Positions 41,101 to 50,934 of a stretch of 64,000 nucleotides of DNA are shown here, in pieces. The stretch is from Pictodentalium vernedei (lineage: Eukaryota > Mollusca > Scaphopoda > Dentaliida > Dentaliidae): positions 206,853,262-206,917,261 of the forward strand of contig CM062292.1 in assembly GCA_031216915.1 (NCBI GenBank). Direction: 5' to 3'. The notes beneath the pieces were generated by a model, which saw nothing but the letters and a program-made list of their open reading frames with translations, was not told where the DNA came from and searched no databases. Both the position numbers and the translations under genes were made by a program. The stretch's first letter is position 1. Each line of letters begins with the position of its first letter.

Positions 41101-41519
41101 CCACCATGTTGGTTCCTGTCCTTTCTAACTGGTGGGAGGTAATTGGGAATCAACACATTGTCGGAATTGAAACTGGGATCAAGGTGCGTTTCGGTAAAAC
41201 AAATAATATCGAATTCATCAATGTCGTCTGTAATATGATCAAGTTTATTCCTGATGCTTCTAATGTTATAATGAATTATAGAAATGCTACTTACGTCTAC
41301 CGGTCCAGTTCGAGATGGCCCTGGGTTGACTTCAATGTCCCCGGACAAAAGGATGATTCCAAGGATAACGCATAAAACCAGCGTGAAACGGATTTTTACC
41401 GTACGAATCGTTAAACGGTGCGGGAGTCCAACCGATCTACTCGTGACAAAGTACCTGCACACGAGGAAATTGTAATGAAGTCCTACTGTAGTCCTGTATT
41501 GCTCGATACTAATAGCCAT
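38163..41519 (-). CDS. LINE APE endonuclease-reverse transcriptase with 2A-like motif
   Basis: A 1,118-residue intact ORF. Residues 45-60 are hydrophobic (LVLCVILGIILLSG) and run straight into GDIEVNPGP, ending at residue 68, the consensus of 2A ribosome-skipping peptides. The APE endonuclease (about 75-290) shows HYNIRSIRNK, CFTETHLD, ITGDLNSDL and the SDHKAV end. The RT (about 545-790) shows NPSNYRPVSLLS, FCDISKAFDRVWHEGL, GVPQGSVLGPFLFLIY and FADDTSI. A C-terminal CSCGYEAEDVNHYFFNC zinc-binding motif closes the protein. 2A motifs at this position are known from APE-type LINEs of sea urchin, amphioxus and oyster. The protein would nick the target and reverse-transcribe there. Confidence 0.93.
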   Translation of the reverse strand: MAISIEQYRTTVGLHYNFLVCRYFVTSRSVGLPHRLTIRTVKIRFTLVLCVILGIILLSGDIEVNPGPSRTGPVDVSSISIIHYNIRSIRNKLDHITDDIDEFDIICFTETHLDPSFNSDNVLIPNYLPPVRKDRNQHGGGVAVYFSKEILAKRVPELEFDQSVLWFEITSKRKFLLCLAYRSVQFSCNDFWEKLEGAIEDSFNINPSLIITGDLNSDLLNPSSRLHEVINCYNLQNVIKEPTRVTPTSSTLLDPIIVSDNVVILNSEVHELGVSDHKAVSAVIETGTAQHETKIRQIWNYNRADFLKMNNLISETDWSFISDTTMPDTSYHEFASKFLGIARECIPSYNVVIRPHDKPWFDSALRREIRHRDRFRKRILKNPNPQIIERYKHSRNKVNNMKKKAKSIYYSNLDTSLSVSRNPKVFWHTVKQLLNNFERKPSVPFLNQEDDAGSTVMVTDDKDKANLLNKTFLSNSKIHDEGHSLPVFRRKCSQSLSEINFSEDEVTRILGNLDTKKATGHDGISNRIIKETKATICKPLVHLFRLSFSSRVYPSEWKMATVVPIFKKGDAHNPSNYRPVSLLSCVSKVMERIVFNQMYEHCCANNLFFKYQSGFLPQHSTVYQLIEIYHNLCLAFDRNQFSLGVFCDISKAFDRVWHEGLIYKLKQNGISGPLIEWTKSYLSDRKQRVTVNATPSEYLPVNYGVPQGSVLGPFLFLIYINDITENLDSPDTCRLFADDTSITESGFELDDIVSKSNENLAAVSEWANTWLVTFNPSKTETVLFTKKRVNLSTVVMFGDTPLELTKSHTHLGLSLQGDLNWHAQINRLCQKANSRLSQLRKLKYILGRKSLETLYKSFILPIVEYADVVWAGAPDYLLTKLDRIHTDAARIISGLTRSTPVSALYAELGWETLGQRRHLHKMITFFKIVNNQAPTYLSDLLPRTFEDISPYSTRSHSNFQLPLTYTETYKRSFIPSCISEWNALPLEVRQSSSLNNFVKYFDGGNCKPSKYFNNGDRAVNIIHCKLRNSCSDLNYDKHSNYIHNTPRCSCGYEAEDVNHYFFNCSNYSNERLVLQRNLAHLTIRSVNDLLYGIPNLPESVNIHLFRSVQNFIKATKRF
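41316..41339 (-). other. 2A-like ribosome-skipping site
   Basis: The codons for DIEVNPGP, preceded by a hydrophobic segment that could double as a signal peptide when skipping fails. Cleavage would fall between Gly67 and Pro68, releasing a 67-residue leader from the endonuclease-RT. Confidence 0.8.
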
Positions 41520-42131
41520 GGTTAACGTCTAGATAAGTTAGACAACAGATGGAAATGGGGCCCACCAACGCACCATGGAAGGCGGATTGTGTTTTTGAAA
41601 TAAACTGATTGCGTGGCAGTGAACTTGGTGAGTGGCAGTATTGAAAGAAAGTGAAAGGAAAAAGAGAAGTTATGAGGTAACAAGTATATACAGTTTGTAA
41701 CAAGATTAGGCATGTGATACACATCTCCTGTTGGGTGTGTTGAGTGGCGAGATCGGCTTGTAGTTTGGTTTTTTGGTTGGCTGGAGTATCTCTTATTCCA
41801 AAGGCCCATTCCCCGTACACCACTGTCCATGGCACTCATTGAAATGAGTACACCGGGCTCATATCAACGAGGGTCACGGGCTGCAGTCCGTTAAAGGGAA
41901 AGAAGATGAAGTTTAAATGATTTTTAAGACCTTACACGGGTGGGTTTGTACTATTTGGTCGAATTATGTGGCGATGAGTAAAAGGAAATTTCTCCTATAG
42001 GCCACGCATAACATAAATGTGGGGACATTAAACGCTGGTACCCAGATTTCACCCTAAAGCCCATAAATTGGCGTCCGATTCCCAATCAGTCAGGAAAATG
42101 AAAGGAAAATGATGTCCTTGTTTTGTATGAG

Positions 42132-42340
42132 TGCAGACCGATGCAGGCCGATGAATAACGGGGTCGAGTAATGCCGCAGCACTAGAAGCAATCAGCAGTG
42201 AGCTGGGTGGATGAGGATCAAGGACAGGATAGACTTATTGAAATTCGGTTATCTTAATTATTTGGTAAATCTCCCCGACAGCCGATGGTGTAATGTTCCA
42301 GAGAATTTTCAACTCAAATATGAAGACAGGGTGGATGGCC
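42132..42340 (+). pseudogene. LINE family L fragment, right half of the split copy
   Basis: Continues 48598-48806 of the family L LINE: GCAGGCCGATGAATAAC, AGCACTAGAAGCAATCAGC, GGATCAAGGACAGGATAGAC and the block encoding LNYLVNLPDSRWC. It ends soon after GGGTGGATGG and contains frameshifts. Confidence 0.8.
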
Positions 42341-42425
42341 CAAGAGATTTCAAACAGATGCAATCATCGCTTCGGGAATTTGTAGGTTGGTTAATTAAAG
42401 TTCAGGATAATACTGTCTCATAAAT

Positions 42426-43030
42426 ATATGACCGAGCCATATGTAGACTTTTGCTAATATTACCACACTCAAATTGAAGTATTCAAAATTGTACGTTTAA
42501 ATGTAAGGTATAATTAGTTGGTTTTCAATCGAATGTTGTTCAAAGCGAGGCGCCAGCATTCCGACGCTGAATAAGGCACCATTCTTTTATTTGAACTACA
42601 AGCTGCCTGTGACTCACACCTCACGTAGCGACCACGGTGGACTGCTAATTATCTATAGAAAGCTTACTTCAACTCTCAGCACTAAGATTTGCATCAGCAT
42701 GTTTAATCTGGCGTTGGTAAATCAATTTCCTTATTTACCACTATTAATATTCTTCGCTAATTTGCAGTATTAGTAAAATTGTATGGTTGAATTAAATCCT
42801 TTGTTAAATATTATGAATATAAATGATATCTCAATTGTTCTATACTAACTTTGAAAGCACGAGTTACTGACCAATGTTATACGACTCTCGTATCCTGGAT
42901 TTAACGTCTTCTTCTTGGAGATGTTTCCTGGGTGTTAATAAATGTTATGTGTGTCTTATATCATTTGGACATTCTTTGGTCCCGTTGCATTCAATACGAC
43001 GACCCCCTGGTCACAATTTGTGGAGAATCC
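42426..43030 (+). repeat. dispersed repeat R, copy 1 (empty site)
   Basis: ATGACCGAGCCATATGTAGA through CCACACTCAAATTGAAG, GGTTTTCAATCGAATGTTG and CTCACACCTCACGTAGCGAC to ACCCCCTGGTCACAA. It is collinear with 44205-44289 plus 45805-46325. At the point where the other copy carries a Tc1 element this copy reads AATGTAAGGTATAATTAG uninterrupted. Confidence 0.85.
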
Positions 43031-43369
43031 GGACAAGATTACTTATTAGCTAACAATCAGAATGTTCCAAGTGATTCCGACAAACATTCAGGATTTGTGT
43101 TGAAGAGCCTCGGCTTAGAGACACTCAATCTAACCTGGGCATCCAAATAGACAATAACGCAACGACACTAACGCTGACGTGGGCAAAGCCATTCAAACAA
43201 AAATCAGCGTCAACAAGAACCAGAGATAGAGAGCGTCTGAAAAAAGTTCAACTAGGAGAAAGCACGTCAACTGCAGCCAAGACCACAACTACAGCAACGT
43301 AATCTACCAGAGACCCGAATGTCCTGCAACTCTGTTAATGCACTAGAATGTGTTATTTCCAAGGACTAT
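43031..43369. other. non-coding stretch
   Basis: No gene or recognisable repeat is supported between repeat R and the SINE. Confidence 0.4.
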
Positions 43370-43715
43370 GTGAGTACGCAAACTTTAAATGACTCTCTCT
43401 GTCCGGGACGACCCGCGTTGTGTCTTTAGGCAAGGTACTTTATCCCGGTTGCCTACAAGGGGGAACGATGACGCTGTGTACTTTGGCGTGCTGCACGTCG
43501 ATTTTGCACATGTCGTCAACCGCTGTAACCCTGCTTGAGCGGAGCTTGAACAGAGTTAGAATGTTGAGGAGCTGACAGTTGCTCGTCGATGCTGGGTGGT
43601 TCTCTCCGGGTACTCCGGCTTCCTCCGTCCGTAAAACTGTCACGGGCACGATTAGCCATTGTGCATAAGTTTGTGACCTTAATCACCAATAAATAAATAA
43701 ATAAATAAATATTAA
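43370..43715 (+). mobile_element. SINE copy (plus)
   Basis: Blocks CCGCGTTGTGTCTTTAGGCA, GACAGTTGCTCGTCGATGC, GGTTCTCTCCGGGTACTCCG and TCCGTCCGTAAAACTGTCAC, ending in an AAATAAATAAATAAAT tail (43687-43710). Shares its body with 32247-32600 and 50935-51345. Confidence 0.75.
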
Positions 43716-43744
43716 ATGACTCTCCGCTTAACCTTGACGTCGGT

Positions 43745-44116
43745 GTGAACGCCGTACCAACTTTCATGGACACATCTGTTCAGTGTACCTATCAGAAGAC
43801 CAACACTGCAGTTCAGACCACGCTGGACAAATGCAAACTTTTATCGCTTGACCACACACAAAAAACCGTCCGACCAAACATAAAAACGCAGAGCGTCCTT
43901 AGACACTGTGAATTTGTGAAATTTGGGATGCAGTATTTGATTAAATGGACAGGTCTTCCAGACACTGAAAACTCGCGGGTGAGAAACTGTGATTTGGACG
44001 AATCAGCTCGTCAATACATAAGGGACAATCGTCAACGAATTCCTGGCCCTTGTTCAAATCCAAGTGCACTCAAAACTGCTGAACGTAAAAGACACTGGCT
44101 GTTCAAGCGATCATAA
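43745..44116 (+). other. open frame with chromodomain-like segment
   Basis: A 123-codon open frame. FVKFGMQYLIKWTGLPDTEN has the 'YLVKWxGx' look of a chromodomain, followed by a basic tail (AERKRHWLFKRS). It may be the C-terminal piece of an old transposon integrase; the similarity is weak. Confidence 0.3.
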
Positions 44117-44204
44117 ATTATTAAATTTCGGCATTTTCAGACATTATGATTTTCACGTTTCAGTTGTGTTGCTGTGGGTCGCATCAAATTAGAGCGACCG
44201 CATA

Positions 44205-44289
44205 TATGACTGAGCCATCTGTAAAGTTTTGCTAATATTACCACACTCGAATTGAAGGTATTCAAAAGTTTATGTATGAATGTAAGGTA
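44205..44289 (+). repeat. dispersed repeat R, copy 2, left part
   Basis: ATGACTGAGCCATCTGTAAA to AATGTAAGGTA matches the first 85 bp of copy 1 at 42426; it is then interrupted by a Tc1 element. Confidence 0.85.
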
Positions 44290-45804
44290 TACTGAGTCAA
44301 AAAAGAAATTATAATAGAACCAAATGTGAAAAAAATAGCATAAATGATGAAATATAATAGTCCTAATGTTGCATGTTTGTGGACAAGAAGTCGTGCAAAG
44401 AGTTCAATGACATGCTGTCCACCCAACCATATACAATTTTGCTACGGATTTCAAAATAGCACGTGCTAACCGTGAATGTCAAATTGAATGGGTGACCGAC
44501 GATTTTCTTTGTGCTATGTTGTGCTAGAGGGCCTGTGTTATTGAGAAAACACGCTAGTTTTTGTCTTCCGACATTTTAAAAAATGTCAAGGTTAACCGAA
44601 AATCAGAGGTTGCGTGCCATTGGTATGCATGGGGCTGGGATACCTCCAGATGAGCTCGCTGCTGACTTCGGAGTCACTGTGGCCACTATTTGCCGTCTGA
44701 TTGGAAGGTATAGAACCACTGGATCTACTGCCGAACGACCGCGTTCAGGCCGACCAAGTGTTTTGACCCCTGCGCAAGACCGACACATCAGGACGTCTCA
44801 CTTGCGGGATCGCTTCCTTCCGGCGACGAGGACGACAGCAATTACTCCTGGTGGAACTAACAATTGAATCAGTGCACAAACTGTCCGCCACGACAGACTC
44901 GCTGATCACGGCATCTGCAGTAGGCCATACCACGGACCAATCCTTAACCAACGTCACCGTACCGTCAGAATGAAATGGGTACGTCAGCGTGTTCGCTGGA
45001 CTCAGCAGCGTTGGGGCACAGTTCTTTTTAGTGATGAATAACGATTTTGTCTACGGCACGCTAATGGTAGGGCAAGAGTGTATCGCCGACGAGGAGAACG
45101 GTTTTCTGATGCTTGCGTGCGGGAATGCGACCGCTTCGGCCGGGTAGTGTAATGGTTTGGGCGGGAATTTCCTTGCGCCATCGAACACAGTTGATCTTCA
45201 TTGATGGTAATCTGAATGGACAGCGAAAAAGGGACGAAATTCTTAACGCTGTTGTTGTCCCGTTGTTCAACGCTAACGTCGGATTGCAGTTATTCCAGCA
45301 AGACAATGCCCGATGTCACGTGGCGTATCTGTTGTGACTTTCTTGAGGAGCAGAGCATCGAACGTCTTCCCTGGCCCCCACTTTCACCAGATTTATCGCC
45401 AATCGAGCATCTTTGGGATCAACTGGACCGTCTGGTACGACTTCATGATCTTCAGACGTTAGGCGATTTACGTAATGTTTTAAGGCAGGCGTGGAACGCA
45501 ATACCACAGGGTGACATCCAGAGACTTATCAGGTCCATGCGCCGTCGATGTCTTGCCATCCAAGAGGCAAACGGCGGATATACACGCTATTGACTGCATG
45601 TGTGAACTTTTTATTTAACCCCATGTCTGAATTGTGACGTCCTGGCGTGACGCTGGCAACAGTAAGAACATGAAATTATGCAAATTCATAGAGCTAGACT
45701 CGAAATATGAATTTACAATAATTTGTTTGGGATTAAAGTCGATAATACTAAAAACATTGCTCCTCAAAGTTTATTTATTATACTTTCTTTTTTGACTCAG
45801 TATA
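44288..45804 (+). mobile_element. Tc1/mariner transposon with TA insertion site
   Basis: About 1.5 kb bounded by TATACTGAGTCAAAAAAGAA on the left and its inverse TTCTTTTTTGACTCAGTATA on the right, with TA at both ends. The empty copy of the host repeat at 42426-43030 shows the single TA at this site. It encodes a broken DD34E-type transposase. Confidence 0.9.
44583..45593 (+). pseudogene. Tc1-type transposase, broken
   Basis: The ATG at 44583 starts a helix-turn-helix region (LTENQRLRAIGMHGAGI, then DFGVTVATICRLIGRYR) and a GRPRS-type box (ERPRSGRPSVLT). Catalytic landmarks can be read: VLFSDE near 45028, QQDNARCH near 45298, and SPDLSPIEHLWDQL near 45395, spacing consistent with DD34E. Frame breaks occur after 44850, an in-frame TAA follows VLFSDE, and more frameshifts follow near 45140 and 45330, so the gene is dead. 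Confidence 0.88.
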
Positions 45805-46325
45805 CAATAAGTTGGTTTTCAATCGAACGTTGTTCAACGCGAGGCGCTAGTATTCCGACACTCAATAAGGTACCATTCTTTTATTTGAACTACAAGCCGC
45901 TTATGTGACTCACACCTCACGTAGCGACCACGGTGGACTGCCAATTATCTGTAGAAAGTTTATCTCAACTCCCAGCACTGATACTTGCATCAGCATGTTT
46001 AATCTGGCGTTAGTAAATCAGTTTCCTTGTTTACCACTATTAATATTCTTCGCTAATTTGCAGTATTAGTAAAATTGTATGGTTGAATTAAATCCTATGT
46101 TAAATATTATGAATATAAATAATACCTCAAATGTTCTATACTAACTTTGGAAGCACAAGTTAATGACCACGTTATATGGTTCTCGCAGCCTGGATTTAAC
46201 GTCTTACATGTTATTGTTATTCTTGGAGACGTTTCCTGGATGTTAATAAATGTTATATGTGAATTGTATCATTTAGACATTCTTTGATCTCTTAGCATTC
46301 AATAGGACGCACCCCCTGGTCACAA
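45805..46325 (+). repeat. dispersed repeat R, copy 2, right part
   Basis: Continues copy 1 from its TA site: GTTGGTTTTCAATCGAACG, TCACACCTCACGTAGCGACC, TTTAATCTGGCGTTAGTAAA and ACCCCCTGGTCACAAA at the end. It has one insertion (TACATGTTATTGTTA near 46205) relative to copy 1. Confidence 0.85.
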
Positions 46326-46640
46326 ATATTTCCACATTAGTGTGTTATCATTTATCTTGTTAGTTGTTATATTTACATGGGACTGTTTTATTGCATTTTC
46401 ATGTACACGGGTTTGGCTTGGGCCCCGGATTTCTACGTATACATGCACATGTAAACTTAAATATAGCATCACTTCAAGGTCCTATATGTGCATGTGTACT
46501 AGTGGGGTCTGGGGCCCCAATGTTCATTAGGCTCTTCTTGTTACTCAATTTTGTAATGCCAAAGTTATTAATGTATATTTATTCATAAATATAATCAATT
46601 AAATGAATGTTCTTTAAACTGAGTTCCTGTTTTTTGCACA

Positions 46641-47085
46641 AATCAGACATTATGAAGATATGATGCACGTCAAATGTTGTAGAAAATATATTAAAGATGG
46701 CTGAATGGCAATCCTTTTTCTGTTGTAATTTTTTTGTATTTTTGCATATTTTATACGTTACCACCTGTATCTCCGAGATGCTTGGATGTTTGTGTTTCAA
46801 ATTCTCAACATTAATCAGACATTATGAAAATCTCATGCACGTCAAATTTTGTAAAAAAAGAAGTTAATAATGACTGAATGGCGGACTGTTTGTTGTAATT
46901 TTTTCGTATATTTTCATCGTTTTATATCTTACCGCCTTCATCTCCGAGATGCTTGGCGGTTGGTGTTTCAAATTTTTAACATTAATTAGACATCATGTAA
47001 ATATGATGCATGTCACATTTTGTAGAAAAAAAATAAACATGGCTGGATGCCGACCATTTTTGTTGTAATTTTTTGTTCGTATTTT
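46641..47085. repeat. tandem repeat, ~172 bp unit, three copies
   Basis: Units start at 46641, 46813 and 46984 with AATCAGACATTATGAA or variants, followed by ATGCACGTCAAATTTTGTA, TGGCTGAATGGC, TGTTGTAATTTTTT and CATCTCCGAGATGCTTGG. Divergence between units is moderate. Confidence 0.85.
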
Positions 47086-47685
47086 TTCGCACACCCAACC
47101 GTGGGGAACTCTGGTCTGATCGTGGGCGATCGGCGTTGCACTTGTTTTGTTTTATTTCAATCTGCATTGCTCATGTGGGACCCAACAGATGGTACATTTC
47201 TAATAGATACTGTGATTATGTACCCTCTTATACGATAGCGGGAAATGCGTCACAATTTTATTTTTTATTTTGTTTTTTTTTGGTGGATATCTCTATTCTC
47301 AATAGATATATGAGAATATGTCTCCGGAAGTGACGCGCAGCAAGTTGAGATCCATATCACTACGTGTGTTCGGCGTTTGTGTGGTGTCATCCCAACAAGA
47401 CGAATTCCAACAGGAGGAATTGGTAAAATATCCCAACAAGACGAATTTTTTTTTCTCATCAAATATGGGGGAAATGTACTTTAAAAAGAACGTGTACATT
47501 GCAATGTATGCTATTTGAAGTATTTAGGGTTTTATTTTATGCATGTGTTTGGGAGTTTTGTTGATAAAAAAGATAAAAAAAAACTGCAGCAAATTGCGTC
47601 TTGTGGCAAAGCGTGGCACCTCTGTTAACTTGTAGCGTGCTAAGGTTTTTTTTGTTGTCAACATTTTGTTCGCATATTATTGCCT

Positions 47686-47737
47686 TGTTACAATTAATGG
47701 GAGAGTGTCTGTAGGCACTCCCCCATTAATTGTAACA
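47686..47737. repeat. 22 bp-arm palindrome at LINE 5' junction
   Basis: TGTTACAATTAATGGGAGAG and its inverse CACTCCCCCATTAATTGTAACA around an 8-base spacer. It lies immediately upstream of the truncated 5' end of the LINE. Confidence 0.8.
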
Positions 47738-47739
47738 GG

Positions 47740-49455
47740 GCAAATCCACCCAGACCAGATTTAATAATATCACATCTTTTCATGCTATCCCAAATGATAG
47801 AATCCGCGAAAGCAAAAACGAAAAAGATGTTCATGGCCTTTTTGGATGTTAAAAAGGCATACGATAGAGTATGGAGGGAGGGTATGTGGCGCAAGCTGGA
47901 GGCTCTGGGCTTGGGGGCGAGTTTGTTGGGATTATGAAAGCATTATATAAAGATGTACAGAGTGAACTTAGCCTGGGTAACATTACAACAAAACGTGTGC
48001 CTATGGAGATAGGCCTAAAACAGGGGTGTATCCTTTCGCCAATTCTTTTTGCATTGTACATCAAAGGTTTAGGAGATGAACTCCTGCATAGCGACGAGGG
48101 GGTTGCAGTTGGTGACTTGAAGATCCCAGGGCTATTTTTGCAGACGATATGGTGCTAGTGTCAGAAAGCGAAGAGGGGTTAGAGAAGATGCTGGGAATTG
48201 TTGGGAAATATGGGAGCAAATGGAGACTCGAACTTAATGAAAGCAAGAGCAAAGTTATACCCGTGGGCCGCAAAGTGGACCCCACTCGAAGGTGGAGAGT
48301 GGGGGAGTTCTGCATTCCGGAAGGTAGCAGTAGACTTCTTAGTGTAGGAGAGACTAGTGACTATGAATACCTGGGGGTAAACATAAACATCACAGGAAGA
48401 GGCATCTACCGAAATCACACAAATAAATTGATTCTGAAGGGGAAGCGAATCCTTAACCAAATGAAACTTATAGGGAGAAACAGTTTCAATAAGGTTTTCG
48501 TGGGGAAAACCATTTGGGAAATGGTGGGTCTGCCAAGTATAACATACGGTACGGAAGTTGTACCCCTAAACCAGACAGCTGTTAAGAGCTTGGAAATCCT
48601 GCAAAACGATGCAGGCCGATGGATAACAGGCTCGAGTAATGCCGCAGCACTAGAAGCAATCAGGGGCGAGCTTGGGTGGATGAGGATCAAGGACAGGATA
48701 GACCTATCGAAACTCGGTTATCTTAATTATTTGGTAAATCTCCCTGATAGCCGATGGTGTAAAGTAATGTTCCTGAGAACTTTCAACTCAAATATCAAGA
48801 CGGGGTGGATGGTCCAAGTGAGGGAGCTAGTAGAAAACTACTCAATGGAGATCTCGGACCTTGACGTTGGGGCAAATCAGGCCAAAAAGATCGTCAGAGA
48901 AAGGGTTATGGAGGATTGTAACCGTAATTGGCGAGAGGGGGTCAAATCAAAGAGATCTTTGGGTGGCCTGCGTGATAAAGAGAAGCCTGGTTTTGAAGAG
49001 TACCTTGATGGCACCTTTGGGGGGGTCACTGTTGTTCAAGCTGAGGTCGCGGTCCCTGGAGCTGAGGGGAAAACTTGGGGAAAACAGTGAAAAGGAGTGC
49101 CAGATGTGTAACGTGGGCGTGGTGGAGACCCTGGAACACTTTCTTATAGAATGCCCAAGATACCAGTCTAACAGAACAAGATTCACGGCGAGTATAATGA
49201 AGAAGTGGGATGGGAGAATGAAGGACATGTGGTTAGGGGGCGACTCAAAGGAGAGGGTTAATATACTAATCGGAGAGATTGGGAAGAATGGGGCAAGGGA
49301 TGTCGTCAAGCAGTTCGTCTCCGAGTGTTGGGAGGCGAGAAGAAGCGCGGGAATAGGGGGAGGCAGTTGGTAGAACATGGGTAACCAAGGCCTTCTCATA
49401 CGAGAACCGCGACAAATCAGCGGCCGGCCGAAGTGTTATTATTATTATTATTACA
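47740..49455 (+). mobile_element. LINE family L, 5'-truncated copy with (TTA)n tail
   Basis: The largest copy of this LINE in the window. It starts inside the RT, ends with a CCGGCCGAAGTGTTATTATT tail, a (TTA)n repeat at 49436-49455, and carries one broken ORF. Other pieces of the family are at 2806-3110, 22515-23281, 37218-37665 and 42132-42340. Confidence 0.88.
47790..49373 (+). pseudogene. LINE family L reverse transcriptase, frameshifted
   Basis: Readable in pieces: motif A MAFLDVKKAYDRVWREGM near 47832, motif B IGLKQGCILSPILFALY near 48012, motif C around ADDMVLVSESEE near 48140 split by a frameshift, then a long thumb region (48149-49090) and, in another frame, the C-terminal zinc motif CQMCNVGVVETLEHFLIEC near 49100-49155, ending at a TAG at 49371. 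Frame breaks are near 47880, 48130 and 49050. The clade is uncertain; the short microsatellite tail and Cys/His end fit several APE-type groups. Confidence 0.85.
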
Positions 49456-49798
49456 TCAAAAATTAATTGAGATAGTCTACATCCACAGAATATGAAACCC
49501 TTTAGCTCTGGTGCCCACACTTCGGGATACAGCCCCAAAGTGGGCTTTCATCACCCAACCAGTTAACTGAAATCTCTTTGTCCAAAGGTAAGTCGTGTCA
49601 GTAGTCTATGATGGAAAATCTCAAAATAAATGGATTATATAGTCATTTTAATTAAATTCGTCTTGTTGGGATGACCATTTTCGACATTCGTCTTGTTGGG
49701 ATTCGTCTTGTTGGGAATAAACCGTTTGTGCGTTTTAATTGCAATTAAAACAGCTCATGTAGTAAAAAGAATACCTAATGTTAATGAGTGGGTAACAG

Positions 49799-50026
49799 AA
49801 GATCAATCCTTTTTTCGAGCATTATTTTGATACAGACTATAATTTGCTGCGGTAGATTAATTTATTGATAAGGCTTTTGAAATCTCGCACTGATTGTGGA
49901 CCTACAAAAAGGCTATCGGCTGTTTTGAGGGCTTATTCTCATTCACCCTGCACATCCATATTAATTAATCTGCCGCAGCAAGTTATAGTCTGTATCAAAA
50001 CAATGATCGTGAGAAGGATTGATCTT
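49799..50026. mobile_element. foldback MITE, ~228 bp
   Basis: The left arm AAGATCAATCCTT...TTTGATACAGACTATAA...GCTGCGGTAGATTAAT is mirrored by the right arm ending AAGGATTGATCTT. The arms are about 65 bp each around a short spacer. No coding capacity. A target duplication is not evident. Confidence 0.75.
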
Positions 50027-50243
50027 AATGGTGTGTTGTGTTAATCACCTAAAGTGTTCAGTGAACAAATTTCATCGGTGATGTGTTTAATTTTTCTCAC
50101 AGTTGATTGATAATTGTTTTTATCTCATACCTTTACTTCCAGTGTATCAATGCTGTGCAAAATGATAAATGATCACTTGTACTGTAGTCACGGTTTTTTT
50201 TATATCAATTCAGGTCCAGGGATGACCAAACCAGATGAATCGT

Positions 50244-50333
50244 CCCTGTCCATTTTTTTTACTTCAATCAGCTTCCAACCCGAAGGCTAGCCTTCCGGTT
50301 GGAACTTGCTTGAAGTAGAAGAAATGGACAGGG
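50244..50333. repeat. 90 bp near-perfect palindrome
   Basis: CCCTGTCCATTTTTTTTACT...GCTTCCAACC, CGAAGGCTAGCCTTCCGG centre, then the inverse arm ending GAAATGGACAGGG. The arms are about 44 bp and there is almost no loop. Confidence 0.85.
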
Positions 50334-50934
50334 CAATGGCCACACCGCGGAATGCTCATCTAAACAAGACACTATACCCAATAGGCTGAACCATGGTGAC
50401 CTTAAAAATTTGTGCCTCTCCACTTTTATCGAGCTTCCGCCGCCTCTGACAGTGGCCATCACAATCATCAGCCCAATATCGAAAAAGTGATCGCCGATTC
50501 TGTTATAATGTGTTAGACTGCCCGACAAATTAGAACAAAACTACAGTCGGCCAGTCTTTGATGTTGAGGATTATCACACCTTCTTACACCTGAACTGGAA
50601 ACAATAGATGCATGGTGAACGGGAATGGCCCTTTCATAATGCACGTTTGAGGTGACTTCCAGATAGGAGCATTTGAGTTTTATCGCTGAAGCTTGAAAAA
50701 CATGGTCACTGGTGGCCATCTTTAATTTTGCTTCTAAATCTTTTGATACACCCTAAAGTACGTGTTCCTCAACGGATTATTTCAAAATTCCATTTGGTTG
50801 TTCAGAACAGCGTTCAAATGTGGGCTATCGAGTTTATCCGCGTTTCGACACAAATGTCCGAAGTGGTGGCCCACTTAAATTCTGCTGTTAATGCAATGAT
50901 AATTCCTTCTGAACAATTCTAGCATCAGTGGTTA

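Larger units (their letters stand above)
37666..42131 (-). mobile_element. full-length CR1/L2-like LINE with 2A peptide
   Basis: A 4,466 bp element bounded by an 11 bp target-site duplication, TGCAGACCGAT, at 37655-37665 and 42132-42142. On the minus strand it has a ~610 bp 5' leader (41520-42131), one long intact ORF and a ~500 bp 3' region ending AATAAAATATGTTTAATCTA. The intact ORF and perfect TSD indicate a recent insertion. No separate ORF1 is seen. Confidence 0.88.
47389..49716. repeat. inverted TCCCAACAAGACGAAT motif pair
   Basis: The word TCCCAACAAGACGAATT occurs twice in plus orientation (about 47390 and 47431) and three times inverted (about 49655, 49686, 49701), bracketing 2.2 kb that contains a palindrome and a LINE copy. 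It may mark the ends of a foldback element into which the LINE inserted. Confidence 0.5.

Noticed and set aside
48947..49399. Minus-strand 150-codon frame (and similar frames at 22659-23137).
   Set aside because: Antisense of the LINE family L ORF, which is recognised on the other strand.
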